Part shown: positions 33,865-42,795 of the stretch, one piece after another | How the letters are laid out: the number at the start of each line of letters is the position of its first letter | Position numbering within the stretch: the first letter of the stretch is position 1 | From: Alistipes sp. | Lineage (GTDB): Bacteria > Bacteroidota > Bacteroidia > Bacteroidales > Rikenellaceae | DNA length: 64,000 nt | NCBI GenBank assembly: GCA_022782405.1 | Contig: JALFNK010000010.1 | Span: 62,001 to 126,000, forward strand | Reading direction: 5' to 3' | Translations under genes and position numbers: made by a program | The notes under the pieces: model-generated | What the model was told of the DNA's origin: nothing | The model's database searches: none | Seen by the model: only the letters and a program-made list of their open reading frames with translations

Positions 33865-35009
33865 ACGCGTTCGTCGCGCCGCAGCAGCTGCAGCCCCAGC
33901 AGGGCGGCCCACAGCGGGCTCAGCAGGTCATAGAGGAAATAACGGCCCAGAATGCCCGTCTCGCCCAGGCGTTGGGCGGTGCGCCGCACCTCGAGGAGCA
34001 CCACGGCGTAGCGGATGAGCGCAAGCAGCAGCGCCGCGAGCTTGTATTCGAGGGGCATGACCGCCAGGGCGCAGAGCACCGTGAGGAAGAAGAGCACGCG
34101 GGAGGTCAGCTCCCAGCGGATGAAGCTCCGCACGCCGGAGGGGTAGAAACGCTGCGACGAGCCGTAGTAGCGCAGCTGGCTCATCCACCAGCGCAGGCCG
34201 CCCCACGCCTTCTCGCGCAGCGTGGCCCGCGGCGAGAGGATGACGCTCACGTTGTCGGGGGTGATGACCCGCTGCAGGAAGAGGTCGTCCTCGCCGATGT
34301 TCATGTTCAGGTGGCTGAAGCCGTTGGCCCCGAAGTAGAGGCTCTTGGTGAATCCGAAGTTGTGGAGCGTGCCCCGGTAGGCGCGGCCCCGCACGGCGCG
34401 GGCGATCCAGTCCGCCGCATGCATCATCCGCCAGGTGCGCATCAGGTAGTTGGCAAAGCCCTTCGTGCGCTCCACGCCGCAGTAGCCCAGGACGATCTCC
34501 CCGCGGGTGAAGCCCTTGGCCATGAGCGAGAGCCAGCGGTCGGTCTGCGGCACGGCGTCCGTCGAGGTGAAGACCATATGCTCGTAGTGCGCCGACTTGA
34601 TGCCCACGTTGAGGGCCATCTTGCGCGAGATCGGGAAGCGCGGGTCGAGGTGGATCTTCGTCGTCGCGATCTGCGGGAAGCTGTGGCGCAGCTGCATGAG
34701 ATCCTCGTAGAAATCCGTGTCGTGGCCCACATAGACCAGGATTACCTCGAAATCGGGGTAGCTCTGGGCCAGGATGAGCGGCAGGCGCTCCTCGACGAAC
34801 GAGTAGTCCTCCGAAAAGAGCGGGATGATGACCGAAACGGGCGGTTCGGCCTCCAGACGCGCCGCCCGGCGGTTGTTCTTATAGCCCGCAATGCGCCCGT
34901 AAACGCCCAGATAATAGTAGAACTGCACGCCGAGCATCAGGAGCACCGCCCCCGCAAGGGCCGCTCCCTCCCAGCCGTAGCATGCCAGAAACGTATCGAA
35001 GAATTGCAT
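33855..35009 (-). CDS. Family 2 glycosyltransferase, membrane-bound
   Basis: 384 residues. N-terminal membrane helix (~15-38), GT2 catalytic domain starting PPVSVIIPLFSED, with VYVGHDTDF, FTSTDAVPQTDRW and GEDDLFLQRV as the nucleotide-sugar and acceptor-site acidic motifs, and two to four C-terminal membrane helices (~290-370). It probably adds sugars to a lipid-linked or surface glycan; donor and acceptor are not predictable. Has a near-ideal promoter and carries the ECF sigma gene behind it. Confidence 0.88.
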   Translation of the reverse strand: MQFFDTFLACYGWEGAALAGAVLLMLGVQFYYYLGVYGRIAGYKNNRRAARLEAEPPVSVIIPLFSEDYSFVEERLPLILAQSYPDFEVILVYVGHDTDFYEDLMQLRHSFPQIATTKIHLDPRFPISRKMALNVGIKSAHYEHMVFTSTDAVPQTDRWLSLMAKGFTRGEIVLGYCGVERTKGFANYLMRTWRMMHAADWIARAVRGRAYRGTLHNFGFTKSLYFGANGFSHLNMNIGEDDLFLQRVITPDNVSVILSPRATLREKAWGGLRWWMSQLRYYGSSQRFYPSGVRSFIRWELTSRVLFFLTVLCALAVMPLEYKLAALLLALIRYAVVLLEVRRTAQRLGETGILGRYFLYDLLSPLWAALLGLQLLRRDERVWR

Positions 35010-35025
35010 ATCGACGAAATATGCG

Positions 35026-35057
35026 CAAAGATACTACTTGCCGCGCGCAATGCCAAA
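35026..35057 (-). promoter_or_regulatory. Promoter of the glycosyltransferase-sigma factor operon
   Basis: Minus strand -33 TTTG (35054-35057) and -7 TATCTTTG (35026-35033), 20 bases apart, 17 bases before the ATG at 35009. Confidence 0.8.
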
Positions 35058-35139
35058 TTTTTTATCGGCGGCCGGCCGCCGCACCCGCCGCCCCGGCAAC
35101 TATTTGGCGGGCGGATTCCCGAATCCGAAATATTTTCGC

Positions 35140-35147
35140 TACTTTTG
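35140..35147 (+). promoter_or_regulatory. Probable -7 promoter element of tgt
   Basis: TACTTTTG (TAnnTTTG), 6 bases before the ATG at 35154. The leader would be extremely short or absent. Confidence 0.5.
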
Positions 35148-35153
35148 CCCCAT

Positions 35154-36290
35154 ATGAGTATGGATTTCACGCTGCAATACCGCGACCCCGCGTCGCAGGC
35201 CCGCGCCGGCGAGCTCCGCACCGACCATGGCATCGTCCGTACGCCGATCTTCATGCCCGTGGGTACGGCGGCTACCGTCAAGGGGCTCTTCCACCGCGAC
35301 GTGCGCGACGAGGCCCGCGCCCAGATCATCCTGGCCAACACCTACCACCTCTACCTGCGTCCCGGCATGCGGATCCTCGAAGAGGCGGGGGGCGTGCACC
35401 GCTTCTCGACCTGGGAGGGCCCGATGCTCACCGACAGCGGCGGTTTCCAGGTATTCTCGCTCGCGGCATGCCGCAAGCTCAAGGAGGAGGGGTGCCATTT
35501 CCGCTCGCACATCGACGGATCGAAGCACCTGTTCACCCCCGAGAGCGTCATCGACACCGAGCGGACGATCGGCGCCGACATCATGATGGCCTTCGACGAG
35601 TGCCCCCCGGGCGACGCCCCGCGCGAATACGCCGCACGCTCGCTGGCCCTGACCGAGCGGTGGCTCGACCGCTGCTTCGACCGCTACCGCCAGACGACAC
35701 CCAAATACGGCCACTACCAGGCGTTGTTCCCCATCGTGCAGGGGTGCGCCTATCCCGACCTGCGGGCCCGCGCCGCGGAGAACGTCCTGCAGTACAATGC
35801 CGACGGGTATGCCATCGGCGGCCTGGCCGTCGGCGAGCCCACGGAGGTGATGTACGAGATGATCGAGGTGGTCAATGCCATCCTCCCCCAGGACCGGCCC
35901 CGCTACCTGATGGGCGTCGGCACGCCGGTCAATATCCTCGAGGGCATCGCCCGCGGCGTCGACATGTTCGACTGCGTGATGCCCACGCGCAACGGCCGCA
36001 ACGGGCAGCTGTTCACCGCCGAGGGCATCATCAACATCCGCAACAAGAAGTGGGAGGACGACTTCTCGCCCATAGACCCCGAGGGCACGGCCTTCGTGGA
36101 CACCCTCTATTCGAAGGCCTACCTGCACCACCTGTGCGTCTGCGGCGAGATGCTCGCTGCGGAGATCGCCTCGCTGCACAACATCGCCTTCTACCTGCGG
36201 CTCGTCGCGATGGCCCGCGAGCACATCGCCGCCGGGGACTTCACCCCCTGGAAGCAGGAGATGGTCGCCAAACTCCAAAGACGTCTCTGA
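35154..36290 (+). CDS. tgt: Queuine tRNA-ribosyltransferase
   Basis: 378 residues. Exchanges G34 of tRNAs with GUN anticodons for the queuosine precursor. The base-pocket and nucleophile motif MLTDSGGFQVFSL and the second catalytic region MFDCVMPTRNGRNG are intact, as is VQGCAYPDLR. The CxCxxC zinc motif found in E. coli Tgt before YLHHL is missing: the stretch reads DPEGTAFVDTLYSKAYLHHL, with only HLCVCG after it. An in-frame ATG at 35160 is a second start option. First gene of a plus-strand run. Confidence 0.93.
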   Translation: MSMDFTLQYRDPASQARAGELRTDHGIVRTPIFMPVGTAATVKGLFHRDVRDEARAQIILANTYHLYLRPGMRILEEAGGVHRFSTWEGPMLTDSGGFQVFSLAACRKLKEEGCHFRSHIDGSKHLFTPESVIDTERTIGADIMMAFDECPPGDAPREYAARSLALTERWLDRCFDRYRQTTPKYGHYQALFPIVQGCAYPDLRARAAENVLQYNADGYAIGGLAVGEPTEVMYEMIEVVNAILPQDRPRYLMGVGTPVNILEGIARGVDMFDCVMPTRNGRNGQLFTAEGIINIRNKKWEDDFSPIDPEGTAFVDTLYSKAYLHHLCVCGEMLAAEIASLHNIAFYLRLVAMAREHIAAGDFTPWKQEMVAKLQRRL

Positions 36291-36294
36291 AGCC

Positions 36295-37395
36295 ATGAAA
36301 CGATACTGGCCGGGGTTCAAGATCTTGGACCGCTACATACTGGGGAAGTTCCTCGCCACCTTCTTCTTCGCCATCGCGATGATCATCGTCATCGTCGTGA
36401 TCTTCGACTATGTCGAGAAGGTAGACAACTTCACCGAGTCGCACGCGCCTTTCAAGGGGATCATCTTCACCTACTACCTCAATTTCATCCCCTTCTTCAT
36501 CAACCAGTTCAGCGGTCTGTTCACCTTCATCGCCTGTATCTTCTTCACCTCGAAGATGGCCTACCAGACCGAGATCGTCGCCATGCTCTCGGGCGGCATG
36601 TCCTTCCGGCGGCTCATGTGGCCCTACTTCCTGGGGGCGCTGATCATCGCCACGCTGTCGCTGGGCCTGAACCTCTGGCTCATCCCCATCTCGCAGCGCA
36701 AGGTCGTGGCCTTCAAGGAGCAGTACATCGACAAGAAGAAAGGCGCCTACGACCGCCACATCTACCGGCAGATCGAACCCGGCACCTTCGCCTACATCCG
36801 CGGCTACAACGCCACCACGCAGCAGGCGTCGTTCTTCGCCCTCGAACACTACGAAGGGGGGTCGATGACCCGCTCGCTCGAGGCCGCCGACATCAAGTTC
36901 GACCCCGAGACCAAGCGCTGGACCGCACCCCGCTATACGAAACGGGCCTTCGACTCGCTCGGCATGGAGCATTTCGAGCAGTTCCGCAACCTCGACACGC
37001 TCATCAACCTCGAGGTAACGGAGCTGGGCGAGATCAACGCCTTCATCCAGACGATGAACATCTCGCAGCTCAACGAGTTCCTCGCGCAGCAGCGGGCCAA
37101 GGGCTCCGACTCGATCAACATCATCGAGGTCGAGCGCCACGCACGCTATGCCTATCCCTTCTCGACCTTCATCCTGACGCTCATCGGCGTCTCGCTCTCC
37201 TCGCGCAAGGTGCGCGGCGGCACGGGACTCCACATCGGCGTCGGCACGGGACTCTGCTTCTCGTACATCCTTTTCAACCGCTTCTTCGAGGAGTTCGCCA
37301 AGAGCGGCTCCCTGCCTCCCGGTCTGGCCGTATGGCTGCCGAACATCATCTACCTTGGCATCGCCATATACCTCTACCGCAAGGCCCCGAAATAA
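36295..37395 (+). CDS. LptF/LptG-family permease
   Basis: 366 residues; three N-terminal helices (~20-110), a periplasmic beta-jellyroll domain (~135-275) and three C-terminal helices (~285-360). The N-terminus KILDRYILGKFLATFFFAI is typical of YjgP/YjgQ. With LptB it would pull lipopolysaccharide from the inner membrane towards the LptA bridge. LptF and LptG cannot be told apart here. It starts four bases after the tgt stop, so it is co-transcribed. Confidence 0.92.
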   Translation: MKRYWPGFKILDRYILGKFLATFFFAIAMIIVIVVIFDYVEKVDNFTESHAPFKGIIFTYYLNFIPFFINQFSGLFTFIACIFFTSKMAYQTEIVAMLSGGMSFRRLMWPYFLGALIIATLSLGLNLWLIPISQRKVVAFKEQYIDKKKGAYDRHIYRQIEPGTFAYIRGYNATTQQASFFALEHYEGGSMTRSLEAADIKFDPETKRWTAPRYTKRAFDSLGMEHFEQFRNLDTLINLEVTELGEINAFIQTMNISQLNEFLAQQRAKGSDSINIIEVERHARYAYPFSTFILTLIGVSLSSRKVRGGTGLHIGVGTGLCFSYILFNRFFEEFAKSGSLPPGLAVWLPNIIYLGIAIYLYRKAPK

Positions 37396-37407
37396 ACCCG
37401 TATCCTC

Positions 37408-38412
37408 ATGGAAAAACCGCAGAATCTCCTTACGCGTCTCCGGCGGCATCCGCTGCTGTGGAACCTGCTGCTCATCGCGGCGATCATCCTCGCAATGGCC
37501 GTCGTCGCGCACCTGGTCATGCAGTTCGGCACGCGCCACGGCGCCCGCCGCACCGTGCCCGACTTCTCGGGCGTGGCGCTCGACGAGGCGCGCCGCATCG
37601 CCCGGACCAACGACCTCGTGCTGCAGGTAAACGACTCGCTCTTCGTGCCGGCATACGCCGGGGGCGTCGTCCTCGACCAGCTGCCCGAAGGGGGCGTCGA
37701 GGTGAAACCCGGCCGCACGGTCTACATCACGATCAACGCCTTCCGGCAGAAACGCGTCCCCGTGCCCTATGTCGCGGGCCGCTCGCTGCGCCAGGCCAAG
37801 AACATGCTCGAAATCGCCGGGCTGGAGATCGCCGAACTGGTCTACCGTCCCGACCTGGCCACGAACTACGTCCTCGAGGAGTACTACGACGGCAAGCCCG
37901 TCGGGCCGTCGAGCCGCGTGGAGGCCGAGATCGGCTCCGGCGTTACGCTCCATGTCGGCGTCCAGGCGGGCGACAGCATTACGATTGTCCCGCAGGTCGT
38001 CGGCCTTCCGCTCCAGCAGGCCAAGGGACGCCTCTGGGAGCTGGGGCTCAACGTCGGCCGCATCGACTTCGACGAGGGGATCAACCTGCTCAATCAGAAG
38101 GAGGCGCGTGTCTATATCCAGATTCCCGGGGCCGAACATGCCGCGGAACTGGGCTCGCGTGTGGCACTGCGTCTGACGCTCGACGCCGAAAAGTGGGGCC
38201 GTTCGCAGACCGAGGCGCGCAAGCTGGCCGCCGAGGCCGCCGAGGAACGTGTCCGCATGGAACGCGAGCGCGACTCGCTCGCCCGTCTCGAGGACGCCGC
38301 AGGGCCCGAACAGCCGGCGGCGGTTGCCCCGGCTGCTGCCGCTCCGGCGGAGAAGCGCCGCGAAGCGCCCCGTCGCCGCGACCGTGCGGAGGAGGATGAA
38401 TTTTTCGACTGA
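37408..38412 (+). CDS. PASTA-domain membrane protein
   Basis: 334 residues. One membrane helix (~18-40), then three PASTA repeats (~49-113, 114-188, 189-260: VPDFSGVALDEARRIA, VPYVAGRSLRQAKNMLE, VPQVVGLPLQQAKGRLWE), and a charged, Ala/Pro-rich C-terminal tail with a coiled-coil-like EAAEERVRMERERDSL. PASTA domains bind peptidoglycan fragments and usually hang on Ser/Thr kinases or penicillin-binding proteins; here there is no kinase domain. The stop overlaps the pseudouridine synthase start (ATGA). Confidence 0.88.
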   Translation: MEKPQNLLTRLRRHPLLWNLLLIAAIILAMAVVAHLVMQFGTRHGARRTVPDFSGVALDEARRIARTNDLVLQVNDSLFVPAYAGGVVLDQLPEGGVEVKPGRTVYITINAFRQKRVPVPYVAGRSLRQAKNMLEIAGLEIAELVYRPDLATNYVLEEYYDGKPVGPSSRVEAEIGSGVTLHVGVQAGDSITIVPQVVGLPLQQAKGRLWELGLNVGRIDFDEGINLLNQKEARVYIQIPGAEHAAELGSRVALRLTLDAEKWGRSQTEARKLAAEAAEERVRMERERDSLARLEDAAGPEQPAAVAPAAAAPAEKRREAPRRRDRAEEDEFFD

Positions 38413-39587
38413 TGAAGACCCGACAGCCATATTCCGGGCCGGAATCCGGCTCCGGCCTGCATGAAGGCCCCCTTGCCGCGGAGGCGGGAGCGGCCCCTGC
38501 CGACGGTCCCCTTGCGGACAGCCTGCCTGCCGACGGCGACGACCTGGAGCCGGAGGACGATGCCGCGTCCGAGGACGACGAGGGAGCAGGGCTCTACGAG
38601 CACTTTGCCGTAACGGCCGACAAGGGGCAGACGCCCCTGCGGCTGGACAAGTTCCTCACCGTGCGCATGGAGCACTGCTCGCGCAACCGCATCCAGGCGG
38701 CGGCCGACAGCGGCAACATCCTCGTGAACGGGCGTCCGGCGAAGTCGAGCTACAAGGTCAAGCCGCTCGACCGCATCCGGATCGTGCTGCCCTACCCGCG
38801 GCGCGAGACGGAGCTCGTGGCGGAGAACATCCCGCTCGAGATACCCTATGAGGACGACGACCTGCTGATCGTGAACAAACCCGCCGGGATGGTCGTCCAC
38901 CCCGGGGTGGGCAACTGGAGCGGCACGCTGGTCAATGCCCTGATGTACCATCTCAACGAGCAGGGCATCCCGGCCGAAGAGCAGACGCGCGCCGGGCTGG
39001 TCCATCGCATCGACAAGAACACCTCGGGGCTGCTCGTCGTGGCGAAGAACGAGCAGGCGCATGCGCGTCTGGCGAAGCAGTTCTTCGACCATACGATCCA
39101 GCGCCGCTATGTGGCCCTCGTGTGGGGCAACTTCGACGAGGACGAGGGGACCATTACGGGCAACATCGGGCGCAGCCCCCGCGAGCGGCAGAAGATGTAT
39201 GTCTTCGCCGACGGCTCGGACGGCAAGCATGCCGTAACGCACTGGAAGGTGCTGCGCCGCTTCGGCTACGTTACCCTCGTGGAGTGCCGCCTCGAGACGG
39301 GCCGCACGCACCAGATCCGCGTCCACATGGCCTGGATCGGCCACCCGCTCTTCAACGACGAGCGCTATGGCGGCGACCGCATCCTCAAGGGCACGACCTT
39401 CGCCAAATACCGGCAGTTCGTCGAGAACTGCTTTGCGGTGATGCCCCGCCACGCGCTGCACGCACGGCTGCTGGGCTTCGAACACCCCACGACGCACCGC
39501 GAGATGTGCTTCGACAGCGAGCTCCCGGAGGATTTCCGCGCCCTGCTCGCCAAGTGGGAGAACTATGCCGTCCGCGAAGAACCCTGA
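38412..39587 (+). CDS. RluA/RluD-family 23S rRNA pseudouridine synthase
   Basis: 391 residues. An acidic low-complexity extension (~1-60), an S4 RNA-binding domain (~75-135: LRLDKFLTVRM), then the catalytic domain with the nucleophilic Asp in GLVHRIDKNTSGLL and the motif ETGRTHQIRVHMAWIGHPL. Probably makes pseudouridines 1911/1915/1917 in helix 69 if it is RluD proper. Overlaps the PASTA gene by 4 bases. Confidence 0.92.
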   Translation: MKTRQPYSGPESGSGLHEGPLAAEAGAAPADGPLADSLPADGDDLEPEDDAASEDDEGAGLYEHFAVTADKGQTPLRLDKFLTVRMEHCSRNRIQAAADSGNILVNGRPAKSSYKVKPLDRIRIVLPYPRRETELVAENIPLEIPYEDDDLLIVNKPAGMVVHPGVGNWSGTLVNALMYHLNEQGIPAEEQTRAGLVHRIDKNTSGLLVVAKNEQAHARLAKQFFDHTIQRRYVALVWGNFDEDEGTITGNIGRSPRERQKMYVFADGSDGKHAVTHWKVLRRFGYVTLVECRLETGRTHQIRVHMAWIGHPLFNDERYGGDRILKGTTFAKYRQFVENCFAVMPRHALHARLLGFEHPTTHREMCFDSELPEDFRALLAKWENYAVREEP

Positions 39588-39626
39588 TGCCGGGCCCCGC
39601 GCCCGGTTCCGAAACCGCATACCGCC

Positions 39627-40901
39627 ATGGAAAAATCCTTCAGCACCCTGCCGCCGCAGGCCGCGACTGCCGCATCCCGCTATGACTTCGACCGCATGAT
39701 CGAGCGGCACGGCACCGGCTGCGTCAAATACGACGGCCTCGCGGAGGCTTACGGCCGCGGGGACCTCGAACCGCTGTGGGTCGCCGACATGGATTTCGAA
39801 ACCCCCGACTTCATCCTCGAAGCGCTCCGCCGGCGGCTCGAACACCCCGTGCTGGGCTATACGCTCGAGCCGGCGGACTACCGCCCGGCGATCATCGACT
39901 GGATCCGTACGCACCACGGCTGGGAGATCCGTCCCGAGTGGATCGCCTACATCCCCGGAATCGTCAAGGGGATCGGCATGGCCGTAAACCGGCTGCTCGC
40001 CCCCGACGAGAAGGTCGTCATCCAGCCGCCGGTCTATCATCCCTTCCGTCTGGTGCCCGAGGGCAACGGCCGCGAGGTGGTCCGCAATCCGCTGCGCGAG
40101 CGGCCGGACGGCTCCTATGAGATGGATTTCGAAAATCTCGAACGCGTCGTCGATGCGAAGTGCCGGATGCTCATCCTCTCGAACCCCCACAACCCGGGCG
40201 GCATCGTCTGGGACCGCGCAACGCTCGTCCGCCTGGCCGACTTCTGCGCGGCCCGCGGCATGGTGGTTCTCTCCGACGAGATCCACTGCGACCTGGCGCT
40301 CTGGGGCGAACGCCACATCCCCTTCGCCTCGGTCTCGGAGGCCGCGGCACGCTGCAGCATTACCTTCGGCGCCCCGACCAAGACCTTCAACATCGCCGGG
40401 GTGGTCAGCTCCTACGCCATCGTCCCCGACGCGACGCTGCGCCGCCGCTTCTTCGCGTGGCTCGAGGCCAACGAACTCGACGCCCCGAACCTCTTCGCGC
40501 CGATCGCCACCGTCGCGGCCTTCCGCCACGGCGAGGCGTGGCGCCGCGAGCTTGTCCGCTACATCGAGGGCAATGTCGAGGAGGTGATCGGCTTCTGCGC
40601 CCGCGAGATGCCCGCCATACGGCCCCTGCGGCCCCGGGCCTCGTACCTCGTGTGGCTCGACTGCCGCGCCCTCGGCCTCGGGCACGCGGAGCTCGTGCGG
40701 CTGTTCGTCGAGCGGGCCGGCCTGGCGTTGAACGACGGCGCGATGTTCGGCCCGGAGGGCGAGGGCTTCATGCGCCTCAATGTCGGGGCCCCGCGTGCGG
40801 TGATCCGCCGCGCCCTCGGACGGTTGCGCGACGCCGTAGCCGCACTTCCGGGCGGCGGCCGCGTGCCGCAGACCGCCCGCATCCCCCACACGAACGAATA
40901 G
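39627..40901 (+). CDS. MalY/PatB-family PLP aminotransferase (cystathionine beta-lyase-like)
   Basis: 424 residues. Class I/II aminotransferase fold with PLP lysine in FGAPTKTFNIAGV, LSNPHNPGGIVWD, SDEIHCDLAL, and a substrate-side VADMDFETPDF. This branch cleaves cystathionine or cysteine C-S bonds (PatB/MalY type). A ~20-residue tail extends past the fold. It lies 39 bases after the pseudouridine synthase and 9 before the radical SAM gene. Confidence 0.9.
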   Translation: MEKSFSTLPPQAATAASRYDFDRMIERHGTGCVKYDGLAEAYGRGDLEPLWVADMDFETPDFILEALRRRLEHPVLGYTLEPADYRPAIIDWIRTHHGWEIRPEWIAYIPGIVKGIGMAVNRLLAPDEKVVIQPPVYHPFRLVPEGNGREVVRNPLRERPDGSYEMDFENLERVVDAKCRMLILSNPHNPGGIVWDRATLVRLADFCAARGMVVLSDEIHCDLALWGERHIPFASVSEAAARCSITFGAPTKTFNIAGVVSSYAIVPDATLRRRFFAWLEANELDAPNLFAPIATVAAFRHGEAWRRELVRYIEGNVEEVIGFCAREMPAIRPLRPRASYLVWLDCRALGLGHAELVRLFVERAGLALNDGAMFGPEGEGFMRLNVGAPRAVIRRALGRLRDAVAALPGGGRVPQTARIPHTNE

Positions 40902-40910
40902 TACCGCACC

Positions 40911-42749
40911 ATGTTTCTGCCTACAACCCTCAAGGAGGTCCGCGAACGCGGCTGGGAGCAGCTCGATGTCATCCTCTTCACGGGCGACGCCTACATCGAC
41001 CATCCGGCCTTCGGCGCCGCGGTCGTCGGACGGCTGCTCGAAGCCGAGGGATACCGCGTGGCGGTCGTCCCCCAGCCCAACTGGCGCGACGACCTGCGCG
41101 ACTTCACCAAGCTGGGCGCCCCGCGCCTCTTCTTCGGCATCACGGCCGGAGCCATGGATTCGATGGTCAATCATTATACGGCCAACATCCGGCTGCGCCA
41201 CGACGACGCCTACACCCCCGGCGGCAAGGCGGGATTCCGCCCCGACTACGCCGTAACGGTCTATGCGCGGATCCTCAAGCGGCTGTTCCCCCATGTCCCG
41301 GTGGTCATCGGCGGCATCGAGGCCTCGCTGCGGCGGCTGACCCACTACGACTACTGGAGCGACTCGCTCAAACCCTCGGTGCTCGTCGAGTCGGGCGCCG
41401 ACCTGCTCATCTACGGCATGGGCGAGCGGGTCATCCAGCAGGTGGCCCGCACGCTCCGCAACGGATACAACGCCAAGCTGCTGCGCCGCATCCGCCAGGT
41501 GGCCTTCCTCGCCGACGGGGAGTATGTCGCGCGCCTCGACCCCGCGCGGACGATCCGCCTGCACGGCTACGAGGAGTGCCTGCACGACAAGCGGGCCTTC
41601 GGCGACAACTTCACCGTCATCGAGACGCAGAGCAACCTGATGGAGCCCGAGGCGACGCTGGTCGAGGCCGTGGGCGACCGCTACGTCGTCGTAACGCCCC
41701 CGAATGCGGCACTCACGACCGAGGAGCTCGACCACTCGTTCGACCTTCCCTACGAGCGGGCACCCCATCCGCGCTACAACGGGCGCGGCGCGATCCCGGC
41801 CTGGGAGATGATCAAATTTTCGGTGAACATCCACCGCGGCTGCTTCGGCGGCTGCTCCTTCTGCACGATCTCGGCCCATCAGGGCAAGTTCGTCCATGCG
41901 CGCAGCGAGCGGTCGATCCTCGCCGAGGTCGAGCGCATCGTCCGCATGCCGGGTTTCAAGGGCTACCTCTCGGATGTCGGGGCTCCGTCGGCCAACATGT
42001 ACCGCATGGGGGGCCGCGACCGCACGCTGTGCGCGAAGTGTCGCCGCCCGTCGTGCCTCCACCCGCGCATGTGCCCCAATCTGGACAACGACCACGGCCC
42101 GCTGCTGGCCCTCTATGCGAAGATCCGCGCCGTTAAGGGGGTCCGGAAGGCCTTTATCGGCAGCGGCATCCGCTACGATCTGTTCGACGACAAGCCCTAT
42201 CTTGAAACCGTCCTGAAGCACCACACCTCGGGGCGGCTGAAGGTCGCCCCGGAGCACACCGAAGACGGGGTGTTGCGGCTGATGCGCAAGCCGCCCTTTG
42301 CGCTGTTCGAGCGTCTGAATGCCGATTTCCACCGCATCTGCGAGCGCGAAGGTTTGCCCTATCAGTTGATTCCCTATTTCATTTCGTCGCATCCCGGATG
42401 TACGGAGCAGGACATGCGCGCGCTGGCCGAAAAGGTGCTCGGAAAGCTCCATTTCAACCTCGAACAGGTGCAGGACCTCACACCCACACCGATGACCCTC
42501 TCGTCGGTGATGTTCTACACGGGCGAGAATCCCTATACGCACGAGAAGGTCTATGTGGCCCGCACGCAGGAGGAGAAGCGGCGGCAGAAGAGTTACTTCT
42601 TTAGAGGGCAGGCATCCGGCCGGAGCGGATTGGCGGATCGGAGAAGGACCGGAACAGAAAAAAGACGGGCGGTCAGTCCCAAAAAGTCCGGGACAAGTTC
42701 CGGAAAAGGAATGACCGCTCCGGTTCGGAGAAACACGAAAAAAGGCTGA
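40911..42749 (+). CDS. ygiQ: YgiQ-family radical SAM protein
   Basis: 612 residues. N-terminal B12-binding-like region (~1-180), radical SAM core with CFGGCSFC as the CxxxCxxC motif (~311), a Cys-rich insertion (LCAKCRRPSCLHPRMC), and a C-terminal YgiQ domain (SSHPGCTEQDMRALAEKV, LQDLTPTPMTLSSVMFY-like). The last ~45 residues are basic and low-complexity. Its reaction is not established. The stop lies within the stem of the terminator. Confidence 0.92.
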   Translation: MFLPTTLKEVRERGWEQLDVILFTGDAYIDHPAFGAAVVGRLLEAEGYRVAVVPQPNWRDDLRDFTKLGAPRLFFGITAGAMDSMVNHYTANIRLRHDDAYTPGGKAGFRPDYAVTVYARILKRLFPHVPVVIGGIEASLRRLTHYDYWSDSLKPSVLVESGADLLIYGMGERVIQQVARTLRNGYNAKLLRRIRQVAFLADGEYVARLDPARTIRLHGYEECLHDKRAFGDNFTVIETQSNLMEPEATLVEAVGDRYVVVTPPNAALTTEELDHSFDLPYERAPHPRYNGRGAIPAWEMIKFSVNIHRGCFGGCSFCTISAHQGKFVHARSERSILAEVERIVRMPGFKGYLSDVGAPSANMYRMGGRDRTLCAKCRRPSCLHPRMCPNLDNDHGPLLALYAKIRAVKGVRKAFIGSGIRYDLFDDKPYLETVLKHHTSGRLKVAPEHTEDGVLRLMRKPPFALFERLNADFHRICEREGLPYQLIPYFISSHPGCTEQDMRALAEKVLGKLHFNLEQVQDLTPTPMTLSSVMFYTGENPYTHEKVYVARTQEEKRRQKSYFFRGQASGRSGLADRRRTGTEKRRAVSPKKSGTSSGKGMTAPVRRNTKKG

Positions 42750-42771
42750 TCCGCGGGGGATCGGCCTTTTT
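42744..42771. terminator. Bidirectional terminator
   Basis: GGCTGATCC (42744-42752) pairs with GGATCGGCC (42758-42766), with an A-run before and TTTTTC after, so it can end both the plus-strand operon and the convergent YeiH gene. Confidence 0.85.
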
Positions 42772-42795
42772 CATGTATGGTGGATGTAGGGATAC

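Noticed and set aside
38112..42542. 1476-residue minus-strand reading frame
   Set aside because: Antisense to the pseudouridine synthase, PatB-type and YgiQ genes, all with catalytic motifs.
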